The position numbers were made by a program, and so were the translations under genes. A DNA stretch of 64,000 nt from Oxalobacteraceae bacterium (GTDB lineage: Bacteria > Pseudomonadota > Gammaproteobacteria > Burkholderiales > Burkholderiaceae_D). The stretch's first letter is position 1. Each line of letters starts with the position of its first letter. The notes beneath the pieces were generated by a model that was given only the letters and a program-made list of their open reading frames with translations, ran no database searches and was not told the origin of the DNA. Below, piece after piece: positions 1 through 8,503 of the stretch. The stretch is from positions 1 to 64,000 of the forward strand of contig JANXTY010000020.1 in NCBI GenBank assembly GCA_025352145.1, written 5' to 3'.

Positions 1-996
1 GCTGATGCCGGCGAGGATGTAGATATTGGCGGCGTTTTTAGGATCGATGGCCAATGATTCTGCGCCTAAAAAACCGACCTGGTCTTCGGCCACCCAATCG
101 AGCAGCGCGACCCAGCGGGCATTGGCTTTATCCCAGCGGTAGGCACCGCCGACATCGGTGCGCGCGTACACCATGCCTTGCTCGGATTTGCTGGGAATGA
201 TGGCTGAAACAAATCCGCCGCCGCCGATGGCAACGTTGCCCCAGGTGTAGCCGGCGCTGTTTTGCGTTGCGGTTACGGTATCAACCAGCTTGCTTACTAG
301 TGCTGTGACGGTCGATTGGAATGCCTCGATGTCGGTAGTGGCCGTCACCATTGACAGCATGGCACGCGCTTGCGCGGCTGCCGCATTGCCGCTAAAACCA
401 TTGACCGGCGCGGCATTGACTGTCGCTGTGAAGTTGCCCGCAACGCTGATTTTGTTGGTAACGATGGCGCCATCGAGTTTGCCTTGCGCCGTGTTGTTGG
501 CCAGCGCGCCCGCCATGATTGAGAGCGAGGCATTGGCGCGGGTGAGCACGCCATTGCTAATTGCCCCAGCCCAATACGACAAGCCATCCGGGTCAGGTGC
601 ACGATTCAGCACATTGTTATAAATAGCCGTCACAAAAGCCGTGTCATCGCCAGAATACAACGCGGCTGATTCAAGACTCGCGCCAAAGCTATCCACCAGT
701 GCTTTCAGGGCAGGGTTGCTGTGATATGCCTTGTCGAGAAGCTGGATGTCGGTAGGCGCCGCCATAGCCGCAAGCTGCGCCTGAAAATTCGCCAACCCCC
801 CCGTATCGGCCGGTCTGCCAAAGTAAGCAATATACAATTCCTGCACCGTCGCCTGATAATCTGCTGCAACCGTAGTGGACGCAAGCAAGCGCGACGTGGT
901 ACCTGCGGTCCTGCCATTGCCACTATCGCCATTACATGCTGCTAACAATCCGGTAAACAGTACGATCAACCAGAGGATGATGACGCTTTTTTTCAT
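1..996 (-). CDS. DUF4214-GH74 lipoprotein, putative xyloglucanase (partial, 3' end outside window)
   Basis: The frame runs open from an ATG at 996 to the window edge (332 codons). Residues 1-21 form a lipoprotein signal with lipobox LAAC (Cys21), so the product is probably anchored in the outer membrane. Residues about 45-150 match the DUF4214 pattern, with ELYIAYFGRPAD and later NRAPDPDGLSYW. From about residue 250 the sequence turns into the start of a GH74 beta-propeller: YTWGNVAIGGGGF, then YARTDVGGAYRWD. The Asp in RTDVGG (about residue 281) corresponds to a catalytic Asp known in GH74 enzymes. GH74 enzymes cleave the xyloglucan backbone. A purine-rich GAGGGA lies just before the ATG. 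The rest of the propeller and the second catalytic Asp lie outside the window. Domain assignment is by recognition, not by search. Confidence 0.8.
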   Translation of the reverse strand, partial: MKKSVIILWLIVLFTGLLAACNGDSGNGRTAGTTSRLLASTTVAADYQATVQELYIAYFGRPADTGGLANFQAQLAAMAAPTDIQLLDKAYHSNPALKALVDSFGASLESAALYSGDDTAFVTAIYNNVLNRAPDPDGLSYWAGAISNGVLTRANASLSIMAGALANNTAQGKLDGAIVTNKISVAGNFTATVNAAPVNGFSGNAAAAQARAMLSMVTATTDIEAFQSTVTALVSKLVDTVTATQNSAGYTWGNVAIGGGGFVSAIIPSKSEQGMVYARTDVGGAYRWDKANARWVALLDWVAEDQVGFLGAESLAIDPKNAANIYILAGIS

Positions 997-1459
997 GTTC
1001 CCTCTTTTATGGATAGGTAGCACCCCAACGTGACTGACCACAAAGCTGGCCACATTTTACATTTCCGCTGCTGAGACGAACTATCACGTAAGGCTCCCTT
1101 ATTGCCGCATGGAAGCATGGGGTGAGCGGGATTTTGAATCAACTCCCAGCTTGTGCAGATCCCCAAGCCTTGAAGGGAAAGGGGGAAATCGTCTTCGTCC
1201 CTGAGATGACATCGCTGCAAATTATTTTTCACTTTTTTATTTTTTTACTTCTAGAGAAAGAAAGCCGCAATCCTGCGTCGAGTATGCGGAAATCTGATAT
1301 CTGCTGCAATTATGAAATTTGCCAAAACGAATCATGATTATTGGCATCCATCTCAAAAAATGAGCTGAAAAATTCCTCAGGAAAATGTGTTTATTCCGTC
1401 AAACTCTTCAATAGTTGATGCTGTGAACGTAGTTGGGGCAGTAGTTAATACAGAAAGCT
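997..1459. other. intergenic region, no gene seen
   Basis: About 460 bases between the start of the GH74 lipoprotein gene and the transposase remnant. It presumably holds the promoter of the GH74 gene near 1000-1110. I see no convincing reading frame, RNA gene or strong hairpin. Confidence 0.5.
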
Positions 1460-1693
1460 GATCAAGGGGGAGATGCGTAGCTGCCGCATTCTTTGCTGCT
1501 CAGAAGTGAGGGAGTTTCCTATTCCCATTAGCCAAGTAATTCCGCTTTATATTGATCGGCCCAACGACTTACTGCAGTGCAGTCCTCCATTCATCTCTTT
1601 AACGAAGCTCATTACAGCCACTCCTTGAGTGACCACCATTTTAGCTACTTCAAGTTTGAAGGCGTCATTATAATAGTTGCGGTTTGCTGTCAT
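1460..1693 (-). pseudogene. IS3-family transposase OrfA remnant
   Basis: Reading from an ATG at 1693, the frame gives MTANRNYYNDAFKLEVAKMV, the typical N terminus of IS3-family OrfA (a helix-turn-helix protein). After the segment around FVKEMNGG the reading frame must change to recover TAVSRWADQYKAELLG. It must change again to recover GIGNSLTSEQQRMRQLRIS, the start of the OrfA leucine-zipper region. At least two frameshifts are therefore present. The similarity stops at about 1460 and no OrfB follows. This is a dead insertion-sequence fragment. A possible left end lies near 1739-1744 (TGTACA on the minus strand), but no matching right end was found. Confidence 0.75.
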
Positions 1694-1808
1694 ATTCTCG
1701 TCTTTCACGTGAATAGTGCCCTAGTGGAGTGGCCGGTTGTACATTAGCCCATTACAATCGCTACGATTGGCCAACCAATCCTCTCCAGGACGATTTTTCT
1801 GCCTATGC

Positions 1809-2870
1809 TCAAGTGTGATGAGCCGGTATATGAATCTTTCGTTGCCCACGTATGACAACCTGTTTATCGCTAATATCGTTTCCACTTCCATTTTTATCTA
1901 CAAAGAAGCTGAGCTGGTTACGTCCAGGGACCTTTGACACATACATGCTTGGCCGGCATTCTTTGCTAGCTCTACAGATGTGGCCCCGTCGGAAGGGTAC
2001 AAGGCAATTCCAATGCTGGCCGAGATTTGGATCGATTCATCAAAAATAAGAAAAAATTCCGCCAATTTCTTATTGATTTCTATGGCAACGATTTTTGTAG
2101 CCCTAGTGTCTGCAAGGGCTTTTAAGATAACCGTAAATTCATCCCCACCGAGTCGTGCAACTGTATCGGTTTTTAGGACACATGAGCGGATCCGGTCTGC
2201 CGCAAGTTTTAACAATAGATCGTCCCCTCGTGGCCAAACTTATCATTCACTGCTTTGAAATGATCGAGGTCGATCAACATCAATGCGATTGGAGCCACTG
2301 TGCGCCCTGCATGCATAATTTCTGGGGCAAGACGATCGGGGAAAAGGCGACGCTTTGGCAATCCGGTTAACACATCGTAATTTGCGTTGTGCCAGTTTTT
2401 ATCTTCTGCCGCTTTGCGTTCGGTAATATTGTGCGCAGTACCTGCCACGGCGACTACTTCATTATTTTCGTCTAATACGGGCGCGAAAATGTATTCATAA
2501 AACTGGGAATTTCCAGACGGCGACATATGCCATAGACGTGTGACGCTTGCACGTAGTGTTCTATATTCGGCCATCGCCGCATCCAAACTAAATCCCAAGT
2601 CTAAGCGCTCGGCACCATGCGTACCGGCAGCGGTAGTAGGGGCCTCAGTCGCAAGTTTGCCTTTTGCCTTTTCGTCTTGCTCATCCGCTGTCTCGGGACT
2701 AGCAAGATCTGCAGCGATTGTTTCTAGCATTTGCTTGGCATGATCCCGTAGCAATCGTTTATCGTTTTTATGCTTAGCTGGAACCAGGGTAGCGGCGAAT
2801 ACCTCCACTCTTGAAGAATGGTTTCCAGATTATCGAGGATGAAGCCAGATAGACGATTTATAGTGGGCAT
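1809..2870 (-). pseudogene. frameshifted RsbRD_N-PAS-GGDEF protein (dead diguanylate cyclase)
   Basis: The gene starts at ATG 2870 with MPTINRLSGFILDNLETILQEW, an RsbRD-type N terminus. It continues in a second frame from about 2806 (EVFAATLVPAKHKNDKRLL). The PAS part begins abruptly: the helical sequence ending TRLWH runs directly into SGNSQFYEYIFAPVLDENNEV and ITERKAAE, so much of the PAS domain is missing. GGDEF sequence follows (YDVLTGLPKRR, LIDLDHFKAVND). A second frameshift near 2220 leads to LKLAADRIRS and RLGGDEFTVIL. A third near 1945 recovers MYVSKVPGRNQLSFF and a stop at 1809. Each break is explained by loss of one base. The GGDEF motif survives, but no continuous protein can be made. 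Clustered sequencing errors are the alternative. Confidence 0.8.
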
Positions 2871-3229
2871 ATTGAGCTTTCTGGGAAACCGTAATAGCCC
2901 TAGTGCGTGCATCTGGGTGAATGGCCGTCTGATATTTAGATATTAGAATTAATTTAACAACGGGCGACAATACGCTTACTGTAAAATATTTGTAGGCGAT
3001 GGAACCCGATGTATGGTCACCATCAAAGTTCCGCATACGCCTTACTTTGTTCTCACGTAATTTCAATGCCAATACTAAGGTGGCAGGAGCCTAAAAACAG
3101 CCTCAATATTCGACCGCAAGGCCCAGTGAATGCTTTATTCACCATGGGCAGAGAGCCCAATACAGGAACAAAAGACTGTCGAAGAGCAACTAGACAATCC
3201 CACCTAGACACCGCAGATTACAACCAATC
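2871..3229. other. intergenic region, no gene seen
   Basis: About 360 bases between the divergent starts of the dead GGDEF gene and the Crp/Fnr regulator. Short open frames here show no family resemblance. The region should hold the promoter of the regulator, but I cannot place a convincing -35/-10 pair. Confidence 0.4.
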
Positions 3230-3967
3230 ATGGCTCAAAAAATTAAGATCGCACCCCCGGAACCAAAACATAATCGCATCCTCGCGGCGCTTCCCGCAGG
3301 GGACTATGAACGACTACTGCCCGATCTCGAATTGATTGAATTGCCGCTAGGCTTGACCATGTCGGAGTCGGGGGATCATGTTAAATATCTGCATTTCCCT
3401 GTTTCGGGGATTGTTTCGCTGATTTATCTTCTTGAAGACGGCTCATCAAGTGAAATCGCACTCGTGGGAAACGAGGGCATGGTGGGCATTTCGATTTTCA
3501 TGGGTGGTGAAAGTATGCCGAGCAGTACCGAAGTTCAAAGTGCGGGCAAGGCCTATCGACTTAGCCGGAAAGTCATGAAGCGGGAATTCGCACTCGGTGG
3601 TCAGCTACAACATCTGGCATTGCTATATACACAGGCATTGATCTGTCAGACATCACAAACTGCTGTCTGTAATCAACACCATGCTGTGGATCTGCAACTT
3701 TGCCGCTGGCTCTTGATGAGCGCAGACAGGCTTCACGCTGATGAATTGGTTATTACCCAGGAAATGATTGCTAACTTGCTCGGGGTACGTCGCGAAAGTG
3801 TGACCCAAGCTGTCGGTGAGTTACAAAACGAAGGATTAATAACACGTACCCGTGGCCGGATCACTCTCGTAGACCGTCCCAAACTCGAAAAGCGGGTATG
3901 TGAGTGCTACAGAGTTGTGAAAGATGAGTACGACCGCCTGCTTCCTCACCCAAGAAGTGCTCAATAA
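3230..3967 (+). CDS. Crp/Fnr family transcriptional regulator
   Basis: A 245-residue protein. The N-terminal half is a cyclic-nucleotide-binding-like beta-barrel (about 15-130; GDHVKYLHFPVSGIVSLIYLLEDG and VGNEGMVGISIFMGG). The C-terminal half is a Crp-type winged helix-turn-helix (about 155-225; ITQEMIANLLGVRRESVTQA with LQNEGLITRTRGRITLVD). No N-terminal Cys cluster of the Fnr type is visible, so the signal is not an Fnr iron-sulfur centre. The ligand cannot be predicted. The start ATG has no strong Shine-Dalgarno sequence. A hairpin with a T-run (4016-4044) follows the stop and may end the transcript. The gene stands alone. Confidence 0.88.
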   Translation: MAQKIKIAPPEPKHNRILAALPAGDYERLLPDLELIELPLGLTMSESGDHVKYLHFPVSGIVSLIYLLEDGSSSEIALVGNEGMVGISIFMGGESMPSSTEVQSAGKAYRLSRKVMKREFALGGQLQHLALLYTQALICQTSQTAVCNQHHAVDLQLCRWLLMSADRLHADELVITQEMIANLLGVRRESVTQAVGELQNEGLITRTRGRITLVDRPKLEKRVCECYRVVKDEYDRLLPHPRSAQ

Positions 3968-3991
3968 ACGTTAGCACTATCCATCACGATT

Positions 3992-4306
3992 ATGGAAATC
4001 TTTGGCCAATTTAAAAAACACACGAGCTTAGCCCTCGTGTTTTTAAGGACCGGGTTTGGTGCAGGGGCGGGTATCTACAAGTACTTGTCGGGTTTTTTTA
4101 ACGTAGACGTTGTTTTACACAATTCCTACATCTCCAGACCAGCAATAGAGAGGACGTATGTCCCTTTGGAAAGATATTCGTTTGTTGCAAATGATCTGAA
4201 ATCAACAAAGACTGAAATCGAAAAACTCAAAAATCAGAATACACAATTACAAGCAACACAGTCTGTGATGTCTAATTCCGTTACCCCCCCCGACAGGGGT
4301 AGCTAG
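3992..4306 (+). CDS. possible small membrane protein with C-terminal coiled coil
   Basis: A 104-residue frame that I do not recognise. Residues about 12-30 are hydrophobic and Gly/Ala-rich (LALVFLRTGFGAGAGIYKYL), consistent with one membrane segment. Residues about 66-92 look like a short coiled coil (NDLKSTKTEIEKLKNQNTQL). The composition looks protein-like, but there is no clear ribosome binding site. The first codons also overlap a hairpin that resembles the terminator of the upstream regulator. It may be a degraded or truncated gene. Confidence 0.35.
   Translation: MEIFGQFKKHTSLALVFLRTGFGAGAGIYKYLSGFFNVDVVLHNSYISRPAIERTYVPLERYSFVANDLKSTKTEIEKLKNQNTQLQATQSVMSNSVTPPDRGS
4016..4044 (+). terminator. 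Rho-independent terminator after the Crp/Fnr gene
   Basis: A perfect seven-base stem, ACACGAG (4020-4026) with CTCGTGT (4034-4040), a seven-base loop, and a run of five T ending at 4044. It lies about 50 bases after the regulator's stop codon. It overlaps the beginning of the doubtful small ORF at 3992. Confidence 0.65.
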
Positions 4307-4377
4307 GTGGATAGCCACTCATATTTACGATCCATTGACAGCATATTTATTCCTTATAAAATGAGAAAGGATATTTG

Positions 4378-5142
4378 ATGAAATTAGCCACGTGGAACGT
4401 CAATTCACTCAAAGTCCGTCTGCCGCAAGTTCTACAGTGGCTAAAGGACAATCCGGTTGATGTTTTGTGTTTGCAAGAAACCAAACTCACGGATGATAAA
4501 TTCCCCGTAACTGAAATTAATGCGGCTGGTTATAACGTTGTTTTTAGTGGGCAAAAAACCTACAACGGCGTCGCTATTCTTTCCAGGCATGAAATCAGCG
4601 CGGTAATCAAAAAAAATCCGTATTTCGAAGATGAGCAACAACGCCTGATCGCCGCTACCATTGCAGGTATACGCATCGTGTGTGCCTATGTGGTGAACGG
4701 CCAGGAAGTCGGTTCCGAAAAATATCAGTACAAATTAAAATGGCTGAAAGGATTGCACGAATGGCTGGCGGAAGAATGCACATCTCATTCGCAACTAGCG
4801 GTGCTGGGTGATTACAACATTGCGCCGGGGGATCGTGATGTCCATGATCCAGCTGCATGGAAGGGTCAGATCTTAGTGTCAGAACCAGAACGTGCCGCGT
4901 TGCAGGACTTGCTGAACCTTGGTTTGGAAGATGCGTTTCGTTTATTTGACCAGCCTGAAAAATCATTCAGTTGGTGGGATTACCGTCAATTAGGATTCAG
5001 ATTAAACAAAGGCCTGCGCATCGACCATATTCTGCTCTCCCATTCCTTGGTGAAGCGCTGTACTGGATGCGTCATAGATCGAATTCCCCGCAAGTGGGAG
5101 CAGCCATCTGACCATGCCCCGGTAATCGCGACGATTGATTAA
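4378..5142 (+). CDS. xth: exodeoxyribonuclease III
   Basis: A 254-residue exonuclease III-like AP endonuclease of the endonuclease/exonuclease/phosphatase fold. It cleaves DNA at abasic sites in base excision repair and has 3' exonuclease activity. Visible signatures are MKLATWNVNSLKVRL at the N terminus, LCLQETK (metal-binding Glu), VLGDYNIAP (the Asp/Asn pair) and PSDHAPV near the C terminus (catalytic Asp-His). The ATG at 4378 is chosen over an in-frame TTG one codon earlier because GAGAAAGGA sits at a suitable distance upstream. Monocistronic and convergent with the HDOD gene. Confidence 0.95.
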   Translation: MKLATWNVNSLKVRLPQVLQWLKDNPVDVLCLQETKLTDDKFPVTEINAAGYNVVFSGQKTYNGVAILSRHEISAVIKKNPYFEDEQQRLIAATIAGIRIVCAYVVNGQEVGSEKYQYKLKWLKGLHEWLAEECTSHSQLAVLGDYNIAPGDRDVHDPAAWKGQILVSEPERAALQDLLNLGLEDAFRLFDQPEKSFSWWDYRQLGFRLNKGLRIDHILLSHSLVKRCTGCVIDRIPRKWEQPSDHAPVIATID

Positions 5143-5150
5143 GCCGATGC

Positions 5151-5175
5151 GGAAAGTGCGTGAGCAATACTTTCC
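5151..5175. terminator. inverted repeat between convergent xth and HDOD genes
   Basis: A perfect seven-base stem, GGAAAGT (5151-5157) with ACTTTCC (5169-5175), lies just after the xth stop, between two converging genes. Neither strand has a clear T-run, so its role as a terminator is only likely from position. Confidence 0.35.
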
Positions 5176-5214
5176 CTTTGGGACAGGCATGTTCTGAAAG
5201 ATGCACAAGCCCAC

Positions 5215-6411
5215 TTACATACCTAGATTTTGCGCCCACTCGAGCGCTGCAATATGCGCCATATTGACCGCTTGGGGACGCAGATCCAGAGAATCGGCTA
5301 GCGCCCCTATACTTGCCGAGTTCAATTCACACGCTTCCGCTAGAGCCAAATACGGCCCATACATGCCGCTGCGTGTTAAAAGGGCTTCTTCAATCGCCTT
5401 GGGAAGTGGAATGGTAGACAGAACCTCTGCGATCGATACCCCCAGCAATCGATCAAGGAGCGAGAACATGCCTGCGATGAATAAGTTATCCGCATCCGTT
5501 TTTGGCAGGACCGTCCCACCGAGCAATTCGGCAAACCGACCGCGAATAATGGCTGTTTCCATTAACACCGGCGAATAACCACTCGTACTGGCAGTGGCCA
5601 GCAACATCGAGAGCCAACGATAAAGAGGCGCGTAACCAAGCAGGGCCAATGCCTGGCGTAGCGATTGAATTTCTCTGCTCAAGCCAAAAGCGGCTGAATT
5701 GATAAAGCGAAGCAGCTTGTAGGAAATAGCGGGGTCACGTTTGAGGACACCTTCAATTTTTTGAATATTGTCATTTTTTTGAATCATTTCCATGAGCTTC
5801 AAAATAATTGCCTGGGATGGATTCAGTCCCATGGCCTGAGCACCTGGTCTTGGAGACAAATACAGCTCCCCAATATACACATCCATTCCTAAGGCCGTAC
5901 ACACATCAAATTCTTGCCACGTCGCCACAGGCCGCCCGATCATACGGGCTGATGAGGGCTTCTGCAAAAAATATTCTTTTGCTTGAGTAACTACATCCCC
6001 AGCAGTAAATTGCACTTCAACGAAGTTTACGTCCGATACTGCTTTGATTTTCTGCGCACTCGAGTGATCAACACGAACACTAATGCCAAATCCTTGGGCT
6101 CTTAGCGCTTTGACATTGGCAGCAGTCGTTGCGTCGTCCAGCTCTTCGATAGCAAGCCGTAACACAATATTTTTGGGTGGGAGGTTTTGCAGGATATCAC
6201 TGGTGAGCAAAGCAGGCACGGCATCAAGAAACAACAACTTGTCGCCCATCAACCAACCTTCATCCTCATCATTGAGTTGTTCTGCGATGAAAGCGGCTAA
6301 ATATTCGGATTCACTGCCGTCTTCGCTCAATCCGTGCCAAGCGAGCCGGTATCCCAGGACTTTCTGCTTCTGATCAAGAATAAGCTCTCTCACCAAATGG
6401 ATGTTTTGCAT
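5215..6411 (-). CDS. degenerate EAL-HDOD signalling protein
   Basis: A 398-residue protein with the two-part layout of the YuxH group. The N-terminal part (about 1-190) is EAL-like, but I see no ExL signature or other cyclic-di-GMP hydrolysis motif, so it is probably not a phosphodiesterase. The C-terminal part (about 195-395) is an HDOD domain: KLMEMIQKNDNIQKIEGVL, RDPAISYKLLRFINSAAFG, SLRQALALLGYAPLYRWLSM. HDOD domains are HD-fold relatives without the catalytic His/Asp pair and usually serve in signalling. The partner is unknown. It converges with xth and stands alone. Confidence 0.85.
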   Translation of the reverse strand: MQNIHLVRELILDQKQKVLGYRLAWHGLSEDGSESEYLAAFIAEQLNDEDEGWLMGDKLLFLDAVPALLTSDILQNLPPKNIVLRLAIEELDDATTAANVKALRAQGFGISVRVDHSSAQKIKAVSDVNFVEVQFTAGDVVTQAKEYFLQKPSSARMIGRPVATWQEFDVCTALGMDVYIGELYLSPRPGAQAMGLNPSQAIILKLMEMIQKNDNIQKIEGVLKRDPAISYKLLRFINSAAFGLSREIQSLRQALALLGYAPLYRWLSMLLATASTSGYSPVLMETAIIRGRFAELLGGTVLPKTDADNLFIAGMFSLLDRLLGVSIAEVLSTIPLPKAIEEALLTRSGMYGPYLALAEACELNSASIGALADSLDLRPQAVNMAHIAALEWAQNLGM

Positions 6412-6758
6412 GGTAGCGTAAGCCTCTTAATTACGTCGTTGATGTAAAAAATTTCTATTTTCCGCCTGGGTAAGCTGACCAAGCGTGCTGATGTATCTCA
6501 GAATAACGAGTATATGACTTTTCGTAAAGAGTGCATTGCCGCTGGGTGACGCTGATGAAGCATCACAACTGCCGTTTTTAGGTTTAAGCGCATATGCTGG
6601 CAACCAATCTCATACATACCCTTTTCACATGCCCTTTATTTTGGCCAATCCCATCGGATGTGCGAAACACCACACAAGCGAGGGCTTGCGTTTTATGTTA
6701 AGGCCCTGCCAAGGTCAGGCTAAAGCCTTAAGCCTTAAGCAATGCGTTTCTGCAGAAA
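6412..6758. other. intergenic region, no gene seen
   Basis: About 350 bases between the HDOD start (minus strand) and the stop of the fucosidase gene (minus strand). It contains a short direct repeat, CCTTAAG twice near 6727-6740, and an imperfect hairpin near 6700-6722 that could end fucosidase transcription. I see no coding sequence. Confidence 0.4.
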
Positions 6759-8345
6759 TTAAAACTCTATTTTAAAGCTGGATGAATACAGACTCGGCAA
6801 CAACACTGGCAAGGTAATCACCAACGCATCAGGCTCCTGCTTCCATTTCAATGGTGCGCCATTTCCCAGCAAGGTTACTGTTTTAATTTTTCTATCGGAA
6901 AATTTCGCATTCCCTCCCAACGCATTAATACGTACCTCATCGTGCGGCAATCCTAAGGTGATGGCGTATACAGCACCCCCCTTGGTGGTAAAACGAATAT
7001 CCTGCGGCGTATATACATCCTGTTCTTTGAAGTGCCCGGCAACAGCCTTGGTAGGCCCTTCGCCAAAAATTTTCCAGGGGCGAGTGCCATAAATCGCTTC
7101 ACCATTTACCTCCATCCAGGCCGCCATTTCATCTAAAAACTTACGTGGTTCCGGCGGCAAACTTCCATCGGCATAGAGAACAACATTCAATAGCAGATTG
7201 CCATTTTTACTGACGATATCTGCTAGCATGTGGACAATTTCAGGAGTGGTTTTATATTTATAGCCATCGCTATAAAACCAATCGCCAATCGAGGTATCTG
7301 TTTGCCAGGGCAATGAATTAATTCCCGCCATTACCCCACGTTCTACATCTTGGACACCGGCTTCGCGAATAAATTCGCCCGAACCGATATCTTTGTGATT
7401 GTAAACCGCTTCTAATTTCCCCCCATGCGCCGCTATATTGGTGTTGTAAAAATTGGCGAGCAAGCTTTTGCCCACGACACCGAAAGGAATGCCGCCATCG
7501 CTATACAAAAAATCCGGCTGATATTGGGTGACTAAATCATTGATCCGATTAAACCAGTCTTGTTGGGACTCTGGATTAGTGGTGTACCAGGTTTTACCAT
7601 CGCGAAACGGTGCATCTTGCCCTGTGTGATAAAGATCTTTAAATTTTGGATTTGCACCGTCATAAGCAACGCCCTGCTTTGGCCAAAATTGATCGTAGCC
7701 GTGGCTCGGCGCGTACCAGCCATAACTCGCGCCCAAATGTTCGGAGACGCCAAAACGTAATCCTTTTTTTTGCGCTGCGCGTTTCCACTCACCGACTATA
7801 TCGCGGTGCGGCCCCATGTTAACAGCGTTCCAGGATTGGTATTTCGAATTCCAAAGATCGAAATTATCGTGATGCACGCCCATGCTCACAAAATATTTTG
7901 CACCGGCTTTTGTATACAAATCCATTAAAGCATCAGGATCAAATTTTTCCGCTTTCCATAAAGGAATAATATCTTTGTACCCGGCGACAGAAGGGTGTCC
8001 ATAATTTTTCAAATGATGATCGTATTGGCGGGTACCCGGAACATACATATTGCGCGCATACCAATCGCCGGCACGGGGAACCGCCTGTGGCCCCCAATGC
8101 GCCCAAATGCCGAATTTTGCATCGCGAAACCAATCCGGCGTTTGATAGGTTTTTAAGGATTCCGTAGTGGGTTTGAATTTTCCGTCCACCAACGGCAAGT
8201 TATACTCAGGCGCTTTCGCTGTCGCAACACAACTTTTTTGCGCTGCCGCAGCCGCTTCCTCAGCAAAAGCTAACGTCGTGAATGGCATCGCAAAGACGAT
8301 ACAACTCAACATCTCCCACTTCAATAGTGATCGCTTACGCTGCAT
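6759..8345 (-). CDS. alpha-L-fucosidase, GH29
   Basis: A 528-residue exported glycoside hydrolase that removes terminal alpha-L-fucose, for instance from xyloglucan side chains or other fucosylated glycans. Residues 1-28 form a Sec signal peptide ending AFA. The catalytic barrel shows FRDAKFGIWAHWGPQAVP, AKYFVSMGVHHDNFDLWNSK, and PDFLYSDGG, where Asp283 sits at the expected nucleophile position. The block ADIVSKNGNLLLNVV is also typical of GH29. The C-terminal region (about 430-528) is a beta-rich accessory domain. The gene is followed by no partner on its strand and is separated from the upstream aroG by a terminator, so it is probably its own transcription unit. Substrate is inferred from the other plant-polysaccharide enzymes in the window. 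Confidence 0.92.
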   Translation of the reverse strand: MQRKRSLLKWEMLSCIVFAMPFTTLAFAEEAAAAAQKSCVATAKAPEYNLPLVDGKFKPTTESLKTYQTPDWFRDAKFGIWAHWGPQAVPRAGDWYARNMYVPGTRQYDHHLKNYGHPSVAGYKDIIPLWKAEKFDPDALMDLYTKAGAKYFVSMGVHHDNFDLWNSKYQSWNAVNMGPHRDIVGEWKRAAQKKGLRFGVSEHLGASYGWYAPSHGYDQFWPKQGVAYDGANPKFKDLYHTGQDAPFRDGKTWYTTNPESQQDWFNRINDLVTQYQPDFLYSDGGIPFGVVGKSLLANFYNTNIAAHGGKLEAVYNHKDIGSGEFIREAGVQDVERGVMAGINSLPWQTDTSIGDWFYSDGYKYKTTPEIVHMLADIVSKNGNLLLNVVLYADGSLPPEPRKFLDEMAAWMEVNGEAIYGTRPWKIFGEGPTKAVAGHFKEQDVYTPQDIRFTTKGGAVYAITLGLPHDEVRINALGGNAKFSDRKIKTVTLLGNGAPLKWKQEPDALVITLPVLLPSLYSSSFKIEF

Positions 8346-8454
8346 TTTTATCCCCCTATTATTGATTTCACCGGTTCATCCATGCTTGAATGCCGAACTA
8401 TTTTTATGCTACACGACAGTTGGCAGCCTCAACTAAAAAATTTAGTCCAAATTC

Positions 8455-8482
8455 AAAAAAGGCACAGAATTTCTGTGCCTTC
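8455..8482 (-). terminator. Rho-independent terminator of aroG
   Basis: On the minus strand a stem AAGGCACAGA / TCTGTGCCTT (8459-8482) with a three- to four-base loop is followed by six T (the A-run at 8455-8460). It lies about 20 bases after the aroG stop. Confidence 0.85.
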
Positions 8483-8503
8483 AATACTTCAATTGGTCCA
8501 CCT

